This document shows, in pieces, positions 16,363-24,874 of a stretch of DNA of 64,000 bases. Under the pieces are notes generated by a model. That model saw only the letters and a program-made list of their open reading frames with translations, did not search any database and had not been told where the DNA came from. The stretch comes from Anaerovibrio sp. RM50 (lineage in GTDB: Bacteria > Bacillota > Negativicutes > Selenomonadales > Selenomonadaceae): NCBI RefSeq assembly GCF_000622005.1, contig NZ_JHWV01000007.1, positions 62,001-126,000 of the forward strand, given 5' to 3'. The stretch's first letter is position 1; each line of letters opens with the position of its first letter. Position numbers and translations under genes: made by a program.

Positions 16363-16914
16363 CTATGCACCTTTTTTATTTGTAAGGGGATAAAAGTCGT
16401 AATCCACCAGCTTTTCATTAATATCATCTATATTATATGTCGCAGATTCAATATAGCATAATATAATTAAATCACGTAATGTACTTCTGGACAAAGCATA
16501 ACCAGCACGGCCTATAAGATCTTGAGTTTCATCTACATTCAGATGCAAGGCAATAGCCAATGCTATGGCCGTATCCTTCTCTGGATGATATTTTTTGTCA
16601 CGTTTAATCTTAGAAAATGTCTCCTTGGTTACATTCGCCTTTTTGTATATTTCCGCTGGTTTTTTACCCTTTTCACAAATAAGTTCCATTAATTTTTCCG
16701 AAAAAGACAATTCCAATAAATCACGGATTGAATCTAATATCAGAAATGGAACGCCAGACATACCTCCCTTAAATCGTGTAACAGAATTACCAATGCCCTG
16801 CGTTTTATTAAGGGATTTTTTAAACTCATCAAATTCATTATCATCAGGCTGATAATTTAATCTAATATAATCATCAATTTCATCCTTACTAAGTGTATCT
16901 TCTTTTACAGCCAT
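16363..16914 (-). CDS. HTH-domain protein, paralogue of the kinase-linked HTH gene
   Basis: A 183-residue protein with a helix-turn-helix around 80-130 (FSEKLMELICEKGKKPAEIY, KANVTKETFSKIKRDKKYHP), followed by ALAIALHLNVDETQDLIGRAGYAL. The same pattern (EKLxxLIxEKGxxxAE, ALAIAMKLTPDEVQHLL) makes up the HTH protein at 27690-28118, so these are paralogues of one XRE-like family common in Clostridia, often next to kinases or macrodomain genes. An N-terminal extension of about 75 residues is unassigned. It has a strong GGGAGG site. It may regulate the neighbouring island genes, which is inference. Confidence 0.7.
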   Translation of the reverse strand: MAVKEDTLSKDEIDDYIRLNYQPDDNEFDEFKKSLNKTQGIGNSVTRFKGGMSGVPFLILDSIRDLLELSFSEKLMELICEKGKKPAEIYKKANVTKETFSKIKRDKKYHPEKDTAIALAIALHLNVDETQDLIGRAGYALSRSTLRDLIILCYIESATYNIDDINEKLVDYDFYPLTNKKGA

Positions 16915-17243
16915 AACTATCCCTCCCTTCAGTTCACTGTATCATCATAATAATCTTCTTAAAAAGCAATTAATTAACATTTAACCAGTCAAGCAATCTT
17001 CCTATATTTCTCTTCCATAACCATTTAATATTAATTGTATGTATAATAGCACCACTACTGAATCTTGAAAAGACTTTCGTGTACCAAAAAATTACCGCCA
17101 TTAAAATATGTTCTTATTACAAAAAGGCTACCAGAGTATATAACATCTTTCCTTACATGCTAAGAGCTTATTGCACTACGTATTATTACGTGTTTTAATT
17201 TAATTACGAGGTGTTATTAACAATTTTACCATAAAAAAGACTT
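16915..17243. other. AT-rich intergenic region with Rpn-type 3' flank
   Basis: No gene is seen. The right end (17225-17243, TTTTACCATAAAAAAGACTT) matches the sequence found directly after Rpn stop codons at 5139, 6531 and 30019, although no Rpn gene is present here. This suggests a lost Rpn cassette. Confidence 0.5.
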
Positions 17244-17290
17244 ATCCCGTCTGACAGTTGGCTGCATAACCACCAATCATCAGACGGGAT
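17244..17290. repeat. CCCGTCTGA hairpin repeat, copy D (orphan)
   Basis: ATCCCGTCTGA pairs with TCAGACGGGAT. Unlike the other copies it follows no gene on the plus strand. On the minus strand it lies just downstream of the small exported protein gene at 17317, so it may terminate that operon. Confidence 0.7.
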
Positions 17291-17316
17291 TTCTTATAGG
17301 CTCATATTATGTTGTA

Positions 17317-17520
17317 TCAATATACTTTCAAAATTTTCCATACATGTCGCTCACTAAACTTTCCCCCGCAGCCCAGTGAACTTGGTCCCCCGTTGGCGGT
17401 TGTGGTAACCTGCATACCGCATTTGTCGCATTGATAAAGAGTAGCTCTGCCAGCATAAGCCACCGCAACAATACTAAGAATTGAAATGATCGTAACCAAC
17501 GCAATTACTTTCTTCTTCAT
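17317..17520 (-). CDS. Small exported Cys-motif protein
   Basis: A 67-residue protein with a classic signal peptide or N-terminal anchor (MKKKVIALVTIISILSIV, cleavage plausible after AYA). A mature domain with CDKCGMQ...GGPSSLGCGG...RHVWK follows. The CxxCG ... C ... HxW order is the same as in the small proteins at 24687 and 24875 and the N-terminus of the Sel1 protein at 6658. The ATG at 17520 is preferred over a GTG at 17529 because GGGAG needs the extra spacing. Probably a metal-binding ribbon at the outer face of the membrane; function unknown. Confidence 0.6.
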   Translation of the reverse strand: MKKKVIALVTIISILSIVAVAYAGRATLYQCDKCGMQVTTTANGGPSSLGCGGKFSERHVWKILKVY

Positions 17521-17748
17521 GTTTGTCACACTCCCTCTTTAAATGTCTTTATAAAATGCTACTAAACCATACCTCCAAGTTAGCAGATGATACAGCTAAC
17601 TCTTTTTGATTAGTCTAATTTTAGCATCAAGGGAATGCGCTTTTGTTTACCCAGGGGATAAATATCATGTACTTCTAAAAGAAATTGATTTGCCAATAAT
17701 CTAACCAGGATTGAATAGCAAATGAATCGTCACAAATCCGCCTATCAC

Positions 17749-18168
17749 TTAAACTTCTTCATCATGCTCATAGAAAACATGATCCAAGTAAACATCATGA
17801 TGAATATTCTCTATTTTAAAATCTATAACTCCCTTCTGCTGCTTCTCTAATAATAAATCATACATATCCTGTAATGTCACGATCTTTTCAGCTTCTGCAT
17901 CCATGATTTCTGAATTTATTGCTTCCTCTATCGCCATAAACCACTCCACAGCATCCAATGAATCAAATCCTACATCTTCTATAATTTTCATATCTAAAGT
18001 TAATTTTTCTGGTTTAGCATGAAAATCAGGTAAATCATCAGGATGCTGTAATTCATATTCATCAGTATCATCCGAGCTGTACATCTGATATTCAAGAGTA
18101 ATTTTATAAACAAAATCCTTTATCCACTCTTCCGGCTTTGGATTCAATATGCTACATGCATAGCCCAA
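17749..18168 (-). CDS. Acyl-carrier-protein-like domain protein
   Basis: A 139-residue protein whose central part (about 53-110) looks like an acyl carrier protein: LDMKIIEDVGFDSLDAVEWF with the DSL phosphopantetheine serine near residue 70, then EEAINSEIMDAEAEKIVTLQDMYDLL, matching the ACP helix II-III pattern (IED.G.DSLD.VE....EE.F..EI.D.E.EKI.T..D). It carries extra N-terminal (about 50) and C-terminal (about 25) sequence not found in fatty-acid ACPs. No fatty-acid or polyketide gene is nearby. The start is uncertain (TTG 18168), 20 bp after the Sel1-repeat gene. Whether the serine is modified is unknown. Confidence 0.6.
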   Translation of the reverse strand: MGYACSILNPKPEEWIKDFVYKITLEYQMYSSDDTDEYELQHPDDLPDFHAKPEKLTLDMKIIEDVGFDSLDAVEWFMAIEEAINSEIMDAEAEKIVTLQDMYDLLLEKQQKGVIDFKIENIHHDVYLDHVFYEHDEEV

Positions 18169-18188
18169 ACCATAATCCCATTCATCAT

Positions 18189-18689
18189 CTATTTTTTAAC
18201 CCATTCTGCTGCCTTATCGTTATCTACTGGCACTCCAAGTCCATCACGGTAAATACACGCCATGGTAAGAATGGCTGAATTGGAATTTTGCTCTGCTGCC
18301 TGAGTCAAATATTCTATCGCTTTGCTCTCATCTTTTTCAACTTCATAACCATATAAATACAACAAACCTTTAAAATACAAGGCATCTACGTTGCGGTCAT
18401 CCTCTTTTAATGCACTATCAATCCAATGCAAGGCCTCCTTGTAATATTCTTGCAGATAATAATAGCGAATTAGCAATCCTGCTGCATGATACTCCCCAAG
18501 CTCAAAGGCTTTGTAGTACCAATAAACCATCATGTGAAAAGCGTTCTCCCAACTGCACTCTTTGCCAATTTCGACCATGGCTTTAGCATTTCCAGCCCCA
18601 GCTTCTTTATGGTACAAATCAAGCTTTTCAATATACTCGTTCATATCTTTAAAAAACCTTTTGACAACCTCCCTCTGTTCCAACTTCAC
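18189..18689 (-). CDS. Short Sel1/TPR-repeat protein
   Basis: A 166-residue helical-repeat protein. Repeats are seen at about 25-60 (AMVEIGKECSWENAFHMMVY), 60-95 (YYKAFELGEYHAAGLLIRYY), 100-135 and 130-165 (AIEYLTQAAEQNSNSAILTM, YRDGLGVPVDNDKAAEW), the last being a canonical Sel1 repeat. No signal sequence. The start is uncertain: GTG 18689, or ATG 18647 further in with AAAGG upstream. It lies between the hydrophobic 438-residue protein and the ACP-like gene and is probably co-transcribed. Expected to bind a protein partner. Confidence 0.65.
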   Translation of the reverse strand: MKLEQREVVKRFFKDMNEYIEKLDLYHKEAGAGNAKAMVEIGKECSWENAFHMMVYWYYKAFELGEYHAAGLLIRYYYLQEYYKEALHWIDSALKEDDRNVDALYFKGLLYLYGYEVEKDESKAIEYLTQAAEQNSNSAILTMACIYRDGLGVPVDNDKAAEWVKK

Positions 18690-18802
18690 TGCACAAACAT
18701 ATTATCTGGCACCTGTCCATAATCATGTTATGAATTTCATATTCCCCCTCTTTTAGTAAGAATTTGGCAAAAAATAATATATTTGTACTTAAAGTAGCAT
18801 AA

Positions 18803-20119
18803 TTACGCCAACGAAGAACCAGTATATAGCTTCTGAGCCTCATGCCGTATATTCCCAACCATTACCTTTGGCATTTCTAACAATGTCTCTGTATTTATAT
18901 ATTCCCTGGCTCTCTCGTAAGAATAAACAGCTAATCCTCTGGCTAACTCATAAGCTTTCTGCCCTAAAATATTGCCTGCAAAGATTCCCGCACCTGCACC
19001 AACTAATTGCCCCACAAGTAACGGAGAAACCAAAGGAATACATGACATCATTCCTGTAAATGTAGCCGCTCCCACTACAGCCCCCTGTGCGCTCATCGTC
19101 ATAGCACAAATACTCGCAACCGAAGCACGTCCAGCCTGGTCCACCGCTTGCCAAGCCTCAATGCCCTCATTAGTATACCTATACATAGCATCACAGCACT
19201 CTACACCTACTGTTGCGATTCCTAGTAAAGTTCCTGATGAAGCCATACCTATAATTGGCAAAGCATTTCGGGCAGCTCCAATCTTCATAGCACCCAAGAA
19301 AGCCAGACGCAATCCTCTTTTTGCGCCTGGGCGCAATAGTTCTTTGGAAATACCATAAAATTCCCCCCCTAATCTTTTGTTCCTAATAACAGTTTGCCCT
19401 AAAGAAAAGGCGGCTGATAAAGCCAAACTCCCTGTTCCCATAAGCAATGCATTTTTACTTAAAATATACGCCATATCGTCCACAGCACATATACTCATAT
19501 CATACGACGTCATGCTATAGCTTATATCCAACTGCATTTGTCTTTGATACTGTTGCATCAATACCTGTTGTATGCTGCTATTAACTTGGGTCTTCCCCTG
19601 AAACTTTCCAATCTGTTGATAATTTGCTTCCCGATAATTAGTTTCCTGAAAAATTTTTCCGGGTAAAATATTGATAACTGGCAAAGAGCCAAAGACAATT
19701 TCCCTTGCTATAATACTTTGCCGATACATTTCCAAAAGGCTATGAATAGAGATGGGGCAACCAAAATCTTCATCATCTGTCATATCAACATCAGGACGTA
19801 GTTGTGAATATAACCATAATGTAATATCTTTTCCTTGAAGTATGGCTTCTGTAAGTATTTTCTCAATTTTCTCCAACTGCTCACATAACTGCATTATTTC
19901 ATCAACCGCCTGTTGACTTTCATCTAATCCATGATTGGTCAACTCTTTTACAAGCCATGTAGAAATAGATTTTTCTTCATCAAAATAACCTTGTGAATCA
20001 ATAAAATGCTGGCAAAAGGATGAAATAATCTCCTGCACAATGTTATTGAATTTATCTACATCAAATTCACCGAAGTGCGTTTTAGCCTCTAATGAGCTTA
20101 TCCCACCATATTGATACAA
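18803..20119 (-). CDS. Uncharacterised protein with glycine-rich hydrophobic C-terminal half
   Basis: A 438-residue protein. The first 200 residues are soluble and helical (FNNIVQEIISSFCQHFIDSQ, AILQGKDITLWLYSQLRPDV). From about 215 to 400 there are repeated small-residue hydrophobic stretches (LMGTGSLALSAAFSLGQTV, NALPIIGMASSGTLLGIATV, LLVGQLVGAGAGIFAGNILG), reminiscent of glycine-zipper or pore-forming membrane inserts. It begins with TTG behind AAAGGGGGG and overlaps the 3' end of the AAA+ gene by 38 bp, so the two are coupled. A membrane-acting effector controlled by the AAA+ protein is a reasonable inference. No family recognised. Confidence 0.65.
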   Translation of the reverse strand: MYQYGGISSLEAKTHFGEFDVDKFNNIVQEIISSFCQHFIDSQGYFDEEKSISTWLVKELTNHGLDESQQAVDEIMQLCEQLEKIEKILTEAILQGKDITLWLYSQLRPDVDMTDDEDFGCPISIHSLLEMYRQSIIAREIVFGSLPVINILPGKIFQETNYREANYQQIGKFQGKTQVNSSIQQVLMQQYQRQMQLDISYSMTSYDMSICAVDDMAYILSKNALLMGTGSLALSAAFSLGQTVIRNKRLGGEFYGISKELLRPGAKRGLRLAFLGAMKIGAARNALPIIGMASSGTLLGIATVGVECCDAMYRYTNEGIEAWQAVDQAGRASVASICAMTMSAQGAVVGAATFTGMMSCIPLVSPLLVGQLVGAGAGIFAGNILGQKAYELARGLAVYSYERAREYINTETLLEMPKVMVGNIRHEAQKLYTGSSLA

Positions 20120-22547
20120 AGCGATCCCCCCTTTTTGTTTTTTCGGGAATTAGCTTGGTTGCATTTTTAAAATTATTTTTACCATAAATTTTACGCAATT
20201 CTTTAATGGCTTCTGGACGCATTTCTTTAAGTGATTTTGTTTTCTTCCTTACCTGCCTTATGTCATCGGTACTTAAATGTATCTCCCTATTATCATCATT
20301 TTCAAATTCTTTTTCTTTAGCATTTCTTATAAATGCATTTTCAATGCTCTCAAGTACTATTCCCTCTATTTCAGCACCGCTATAACCGTCCATTTCTTTG
20401 GCTAAATCTTCTATTTTTATATTATTATTGCTAATATCTTTTTCATATTTCTTTTTTATATGTATTTCAAGTATCTTCACCCGTTCATCGTATGTTGGTA
20501 AATCCACATAAAATACATCATCAAAGCGTCCTTTGCGCAATAATTCCGGTGGTAAAAGATTAATATTATTTGCCGTGGCAACTACGAAGGTTTTACTTCG
20601 CTTCTCCTGCATCCAGGTTAGAAATGTACCTAATAACCGTGTAGCCACATCCGCACCGCTGCCATCACCACCAACACCAGCAAAGGCCTTCTCTATTTCA
20701 TCTATCCATAATACACATGGTGCTATATCATCAGCTTGTTTAAGAGCATGACGCATATTTTCTTCCGATTCGCCAACATACTTTCCCATCATCCTTCCCA
20801 TATCCATTCGCAACAATGTAACTTCACCAAATATAGTTGCTGTTGCCTTGGCACAAAGTGATTTACCACATCCTGGCATACCGGCAATCAAAATTCCTTT
20901 AGGCAGTGCAACACCGCATTTTTCAGCTTCCTGCCAATTATGGAATATCTGCCCTTTCTTTTCCAACCACTCCTTTAAATTATCAAGACCGCCAATCTCG
21001 TCTTTTTTCACCTTTACATCTACAATTTCTAAAAGACCTCTTTTACGTATAATCTGTTTCTTTTGTTCGGTAATCTGCTTCAAATCATCTTCGTTAATTT
21101 CACCATCACCGGCGTAAGCCAAGCCCAAAATATTTACTATTTGAAACTCTGTTAACCCCCGTAACTCTATTTTTAGTTTTGACTTGGTCGTATCACTTAT
21201 TCTTAATTTGCTCTGTCCTGCACAAAATTCATTGACCAAATCATTTATTTCTTCATCAGCCAAATGGCTAAATTCCAATAGAACCATATAATGCTCTATT
21301 TCCTTGGGAATAACCAACAATGGGGAAACTATAATAATATTGCATTCTTCTAATGAACCTTTATAAATGAGCTGAGCTAAATACTTTAATTGAGCCGCAA
21401 TAGTATGATCCTTAAGTAATTCATGCACATCCTTTAACACGAGGACAGCGTTTTTCATGTATATTGCTTTTTTATCGACTATATTTGCATACGTATCACA
21501 TTGTCTAATAAGCATATTTAACGTATCATCTAACGGTTTATTCCTCTGATGATTTATATTTTCTGTTTTTGGATTTTTGTCAAAAAATCCCTCTACACTC
21601 CATTCAAGAATACGTTTACCCGCTGCTATTTCACGTATAATTTCATCCGCTTTATCTTCCTCATATGTTTTGAAATATATCAAGGGATATTGGGCATCCA
21701 TATAACGGGCTAATTGTTTCTTAGCTTCTCCTTCGCTGCTTCCCTTTGAGCTGTACACGACTTCTTTGCTTTTTTCTTCATGCCATTCTTTTAATTCACC
21801 TTTATCATTTTCTAAGTAGATTTTGATATTTCTATATTCTTTTTTATTGGTGCTATTCCATTTTTCCTCAGATATAAATTCACGCCCCTGTGTTATTTTA
21901 ATCCGAGGTACTTTTCCATTTTTATCACGGACACCCACGAAATATATATTTTCAAAATCCTTTAAAGTCAAATTATACATTTCATCTTTTTGGGGTGACC
22001 TTAGTAAATATATTTTTTTAACCTTCTTCTGGGCCTTGAGTTCACTGAGGCTTTTATTGTTCCATGCCAGACGTGCCAAGTATTTTCGCCACATATCCGC
22101 ATCATATTCACAGTCCTGCAATCCATCTGTAACGGATTCATTTTCTAAATATTCAGTTATTCGAGCTACCTTAGACTCAAATTCAGTCTTTGTCAGTAAC
22201 ACATAATTCCTTATTTCTTCCCGACTCTTCTTTTGTTGGAATTTATCTTTTGGCAAAAAAACATCTTGTATACGCTCTACGAGTTCTGCCATTTTTTCTT
22301 CACTTAGTTCTGAATAACCTGCCCATTCTTCTTGTAGCTCTCCTATTTTTTTTGCTTCCGTATATAAATATCTATCAGATAACCACTCACATAATTTACT
22401 TTCTTCTCCTTCTTCCCGTAAATCCATAAAATCATCCAACATATCCCCCAAAGAGAACCTTTTCTGCAATTCAGTCATGGTACGTACTTCATGTCCATGC
22501 ATTATTAAGGCAAATTTGATTTTTTTACTCATTTTATCTGCCATCAT
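20082..22547 (-). CDS. Ycf46-like AAA+ ATPase with long N-terminal extension
   Basis: An 821-residue protein. The C-terminal AAA+ module is complete: GMPGCGKS (about 556-563), DMGRMMGKYVGESEENMR, VLWIDEIEKA (about 612-621), ATANNINLLPPELLRKGRFD with arginine finger, and the C-terminal lid (YSGAEIEGIVLESIENAF). The region 285-440 (YPLIYFKTYEEDKADEIIRE, NAVLVLKDVHELL) corresponds to the degenerate first ATPase domain of Ycf46-type proteins. The first 280 residues are unassigned (SLGDMLDDFMDLREEGEESK, LCEWLSDRYLYTEAKKIG). Ycf46-like proteins often occur in conflict or regulatory clusters. ATG 22547 is chosen with GAGAGGG upstream. It is coupled to the hydrophobic gene downstream. Confidence 0.78.
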   Translation of the reverse strand: MMADKMSKKIKFALIMHGHEVRTMTELQKRFSLGDMLDDFMDLREEGEESKLCEWLSDRYLYTEAKKIGELQEEWAGYSELSEEKMAELVERIQDVFLPKDKFQQKKSREEIRNYVLLTKTEFESKVARITEYLENESVTDGLQDCEYDADMWRKYLARLAWNNKSLSELKAQKKVKKIYLLRSPQKDEMYNLTLKDFENIYFVGVRDKNGKVPRIKITQGREFISEEKWNSTNKKEYRNIKIYLENDKGELKEWHEEKSKEVVYSSKGSSEGEAKKQLARYMDAQYPLIYFKTYEEDKADEIIREIAAGKRILEWSVEGFFDKNPKTENINHQRNKPLDDTLNMLIRQCDTYANIVDKKAIYMKNAVLVLKDVHELLKDHTIAAQLKYLAQLIYKGSLEECNIIIVSPLLVIPKEIEHYMVLLEFSHLADEEINDLVNEFCAGQSKLRISDTTKSKLKIELRGLTEFQIVNILGLAYAGDGEINEDDLKQITEQKKQIIRKRGLLEIVDVKVKKDEIGGLDNLKEWLEKKGQIFHNWQEAEKCGVALPKGILIAGMPGCGKSLCAKATATIFGEVTLLRMDMGRMMGKYVGESEENMRHALKQADDIAPCVLWIDEIEKAFAGVGGDGSGADVATRLLGTFLTWMQEKRSKTFVVATANNINLLPPELLRKGRFDDVFYVDLPTYDERVKILEIHIKKKYEKDISNNNIKIEDLAKEMDGYSGAEIEGIVLESIENAFIRNAKEKEFENDDNREIHLSTDDIRQVRKKTKSLKEMRPEAIKELRKIYGKNNFKNATKLIPEKTKRGDRFVSIWWDKLIRG

Positions 22548-22611
22548 ATATACCCTCTCACCACTACTTACCAATACTTTTTTGTCAAATACATTCCACC
22601 TACTATATTTT

Positions 22612-22643
22612 ATTGTCCCCTACCTACATTGGCAGGGGACAAT
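22612..22643. promoter_or_regulatory. Hairpin upstream of AAA+ gene
   Basis: ATTGTCCCCT and AGGGGACAAT form a perfect 10-bp inverted repeat about 65 bp before the AAA+ start. It lacks a convincing T-run and may be an operator or attenuator. Confidence 0.4.
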
Positions 22644-22689
22644 AATTTTATATTATGTTATGCATTAATCAAATAAACCTATAAATTCT

Positions 22690-22726
22690 AATCATAATTT
22701 GAGCCACTGAGACTCAAATTATGATT
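22690..22726. terminator. 14-bp perfect inverted repeat at the GTPase stop
   Basis: AATCATAATTTGAG and CTCAAATTATGATT pair perfectly and overlap the stop codon of the GTPase at 22719. Probably a terminator or processing site between the GTPase and AAA+ units. Confidence 0.5.
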
Positions 22727-24014
22727 GACGTTTATATAAACCAGATATTTTACCCAATAGCCCTTTTTTTGATTGTGTAGAGTCTAAATCTATATCTTTT
22801 GCATTATCTATTGACACATCATCAGTAAGTGTATTCTCAGCATTATAGGTATTGCTATCCATATATTCTTCAAATTTATCTACATCATCTTTTCCAAAAT
22901 CACTTATATCATGATTTCTAATATAATCACTTGCATTATTCATATAGAAATTCATTGCATCCTTCAAAAATGAACTGCTTATATTATCTATATTAAATTC
23001 TCCTGTAAACACTTTTTCCATGGCATACATATAGGCTCTCCCAAGAGCATATGTCAGCACTACAGCAGTAGATACTCCTACAACACCACCAACGACGCTC
23101 CCTGCACCAGGAATCATCTTTACTAAACTGGAAAAAATAGCGCGTCCGGCATACCCTGTTCCTGCAGCTGCCCCCAAAGTGGTTATTAATTTTACAATAT
23201 CTTCCTTTTTAAATTCCACACCATAAGAAATCGCAATATCCGCCATCATTTTTGCCTGTATTCCAAATAGCATTGCCGAATCAGCCAGTGGAACTGGCAC
23301 AACCGCAGCTGCAGCTGCAGCTGCTAAAGCAAGATGAATTTTTTCTAGTGATAATTCTCGTTTTAATTCCAGGTTTGTACCAGCATTTATAAATGATTCT
23401 TTCAATCTATCATTTTTCAATAAATTAGCAGTTTTTTTGATAAGTTCATCCTTACCAAATGCTTTAATATTAAATTCTTCTTCATCTTCAGCCACTACAA
23501 TACAAATATCTTTAGCTTTTGTTCCAATATTCTTTATCTCATTTAAAAATGTTTCTGCTTGTTTTTTTCTGAATGATTGAGTCAAAACTATAATAACAGG
23601 TATTCCCCTATTAGTTACAGCTTCAATAAAATCTTCTTCTCCCTGCTCCAAACGATTTGAAGCCGATAATACACAATACCACATCAAATGAATATTGCCT
23701 TGCTCTATCACTTCCATCATGTCATCTATAGTAGCTTTTTTATTATTTTCTGATAATTCGAGGCCAACAGTATCATATACACGCATGGGAAATGACCTTT
23801 CAGGAGGTTCCGGCAGCCATGTGCCCCTTTTAGTTACAGGACGCCCAACGCCTACTTCTGCTACTTTTTTACGTAAGCACGTATTAATTAAAGTGCTTTT
23901 TCCTGTTCCTGATTTACCTGTCACAATAATATTAACAGTTAGCATATTTCTTTCGCTTTCCTCAAACTTATTATTAATGATACCAGCGTCAGGGTAAGCA
24001 TCTAAGATACTCAT
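22719..24014 (-). CDS. DUF697-type GTPase, second paralogue
   Basis: A 431-residue GTPase: P-loop GKSGTGKST (33-41), DTVGLELS (81-88), TQSFRKK in the G4 position, then a DUF697-like hydrophobic domain (about 225-330: VPVPLADSAMLFGIQAKMMA, AGRAIFSSLVKMIPGAGSVV, TYALGRAYMYAMEKVFTG) and an acidic tail of about 90 residues absent from the paralogue at 739-1908. The LADS...IQxxMxxxI pattern is the DUF697 core. It probably cycles between cytosol and membrane. It is last in the run 25239 to 22719 and has an AGGAGG site. Function unknown. Confidence 0.8.
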   Translation of the reverse strand: MSILDAYPDAGIINNKFEESERNMLTVNIIVTGKSGTGKSTLINTCLRKKVAEVGVGRPVTKRGTWLPEPPERSFPMRVYDTVGLELSENNKKATIDDMMEVIEQGNIHLMWYCVLSASNRLEQGEEDFIEAVTNRGIPVIIVLTQSFRKKQAETFLNEIKNIGTKAKDICIVVAEDEEEFNIKAFGKDELIKKTANLLKNDRLKESFINAGTNLELKRELSLEKIHLALAAAAAAAVVPVPLADSAMLFGIQAKMMADIAISYGVEFKKEDIVKLITTLGAAAGTGYAGRAIFSSLVKMIPGAGSVVGGVVGVSTAVVLTYALGRAYMYAMEKVFTGEFNIDNISSSFLKDAMNFYMNNASDYIRNHDISDFGKDDVDKFEEYMDSNTYNAENTLTDDVSIDNAKDIDLDSTQSKKGLLGKISGLYKRQS

Positions 24015-24039
24015 AAATATATTCCTCCTTTAACACATC

Positions 24040-24312
24040 TCAATTAAACAAATCTAAGATAGATTTTTTGGCTCTTTCCGTGTTATTCCTTAAGTAATCA
24101 GGAACTGTATCACGCAAATCTGCTTGTTTGGAGCGATTACAGTGTTTGCACATACACTGCAAGTTATCGAGTCCATCTCCGCCACCATATTTTTGTGGCA
24201 AAATATGATCTATATCCACATCGCCTTTTCTAAATTTCTTTCCGCATCGTACACAGGTATACCATCCATAATTTGATGGAGTGTTATCAAAGTAATCATC
24301 TCTGTATCCCAT
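24040..24312 (-). CDS. HNH endonuclease
   Basis: A 90-residue HNH nuclease: CVRCGKKF (20-27), DVDIDHILPQKYGGGD with the catalytic DH, NLQCMCKHCNRSKQ. The four cysteines form the structural zinc site and the ββα-metal motif is complete, so it should cut DNA. It starts 13 bp downstream of the 24326 gene and 25 bp upstream of the GTPase, within one transcription unit. HNH proteins of this size occur in restriction, homing and defence contexts. The target is unknown. Confidence 0.85.
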   Translation of the reverse strand: MGYRDDYFDNTPSNYGWYTCVRCGKKFRKGDVDIDHILPQKYGGGDGLDNLQCMCKHCNRSKQADLRDTVPDYLRNNTERAKKSILDLFN

Positions 24313-24325
24313 AAATTAAGCTCCC

Positions 24326-24622
24326 TCACCCTTCATATCCTTCAGGATACTCCACAAACAAACCAAATCTCCTTGGCCCAATAGGTCTGCTCATTATGAA
24401 CTGGCGTATTTCTTGAGAATATCTCTGTAAACTCAACAGCTTCTCCCTTTCCTTAGCTGACACGTTGTTATCATAATCGAAAGCATCCACCTGGGCATCC
24501 AGGGCTTCTATGTATTTATGCAATTTTTCCATCAAAAAGTATTTATCATCAATAGTGGTAACATCTTCTGCTTCCACCCGAATCAAATCCAAATCTTTCT
24601 GCGTCACCTTAATAATAGCCAT
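24326..24622 (-). CDS. Uncharacterised small helical protein
   Basis: A 98-residue protein from ATG 24622 (MAIIKVTQKDLDLIRVEAED), preferred because GGAGGGAG precedes it. Predominantly helical with coiled-coil character (EKLHKYIEALDAQVDAFDYD, AKEREKLLSLQRYSQEIRQF). No family recognised. It is embedded between zinc-ribbon genes and the HNH gene with gaps of 64 bp or less on either side. Possibly a WXG100-like small helical hairpin, but no WxG motif is present. Confidence 0.6.
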   Translation of the reverse strand: MAIIKVTQKDLDLIRVEAEDVTTIDDKYFLMEKLHKYIEALDAQVDAFDYDNNVSAKEREKLLSLQRYSQEIRQFIMSRPIGPRRFGLFVEYPEGYEG

Positions 24623-24686
24623 AAACGCTCCCTCCCATAACCGTTGCTTACTCACAATACAAATTCCAGCTTACTGGCCATATAAT

Positions 24687-24854
24687 TTATGCTCTTTCCC
24701 ACTGTGGCTTATGTTTACCATCTGGGCTAGATGGACATTTTCCCGATGGCGGTGTAGGAGCCCTGTTTGGCCCCCCCTGTGTATCTGATATACTTTTCAC
24801 TTCGGATCTCTTGCCACAATATTTACATATTCCTTCCCATTTTACGATACTCAT
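24687..24854 (-). CDS. Small zinc-ribbon-like protein
   Basis: A 55-residue protein from ATG 24854: MSIVKWEGICKYCGKRSEV, later PPSGKCPSSPDGKH and WERA. The order CxxCG, PP-GKCP, HxPxW matches the N-terminus of the Sel1 protein at 6658 (CFLCG, PPAGKCP, HIW) and the next gene (24875). Metal binding is likely from the cysteine spacing. Function unknown. Confidence 0.6.
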   Translation of the reverse strand: MSIVKWEGICKYCGKRSEVKSISDTQGGPNRAPTPPSGKCPSSPDGKHKPQWERA

Positions 24855-24874
24855 AATCCATTACCTCCCTCACC

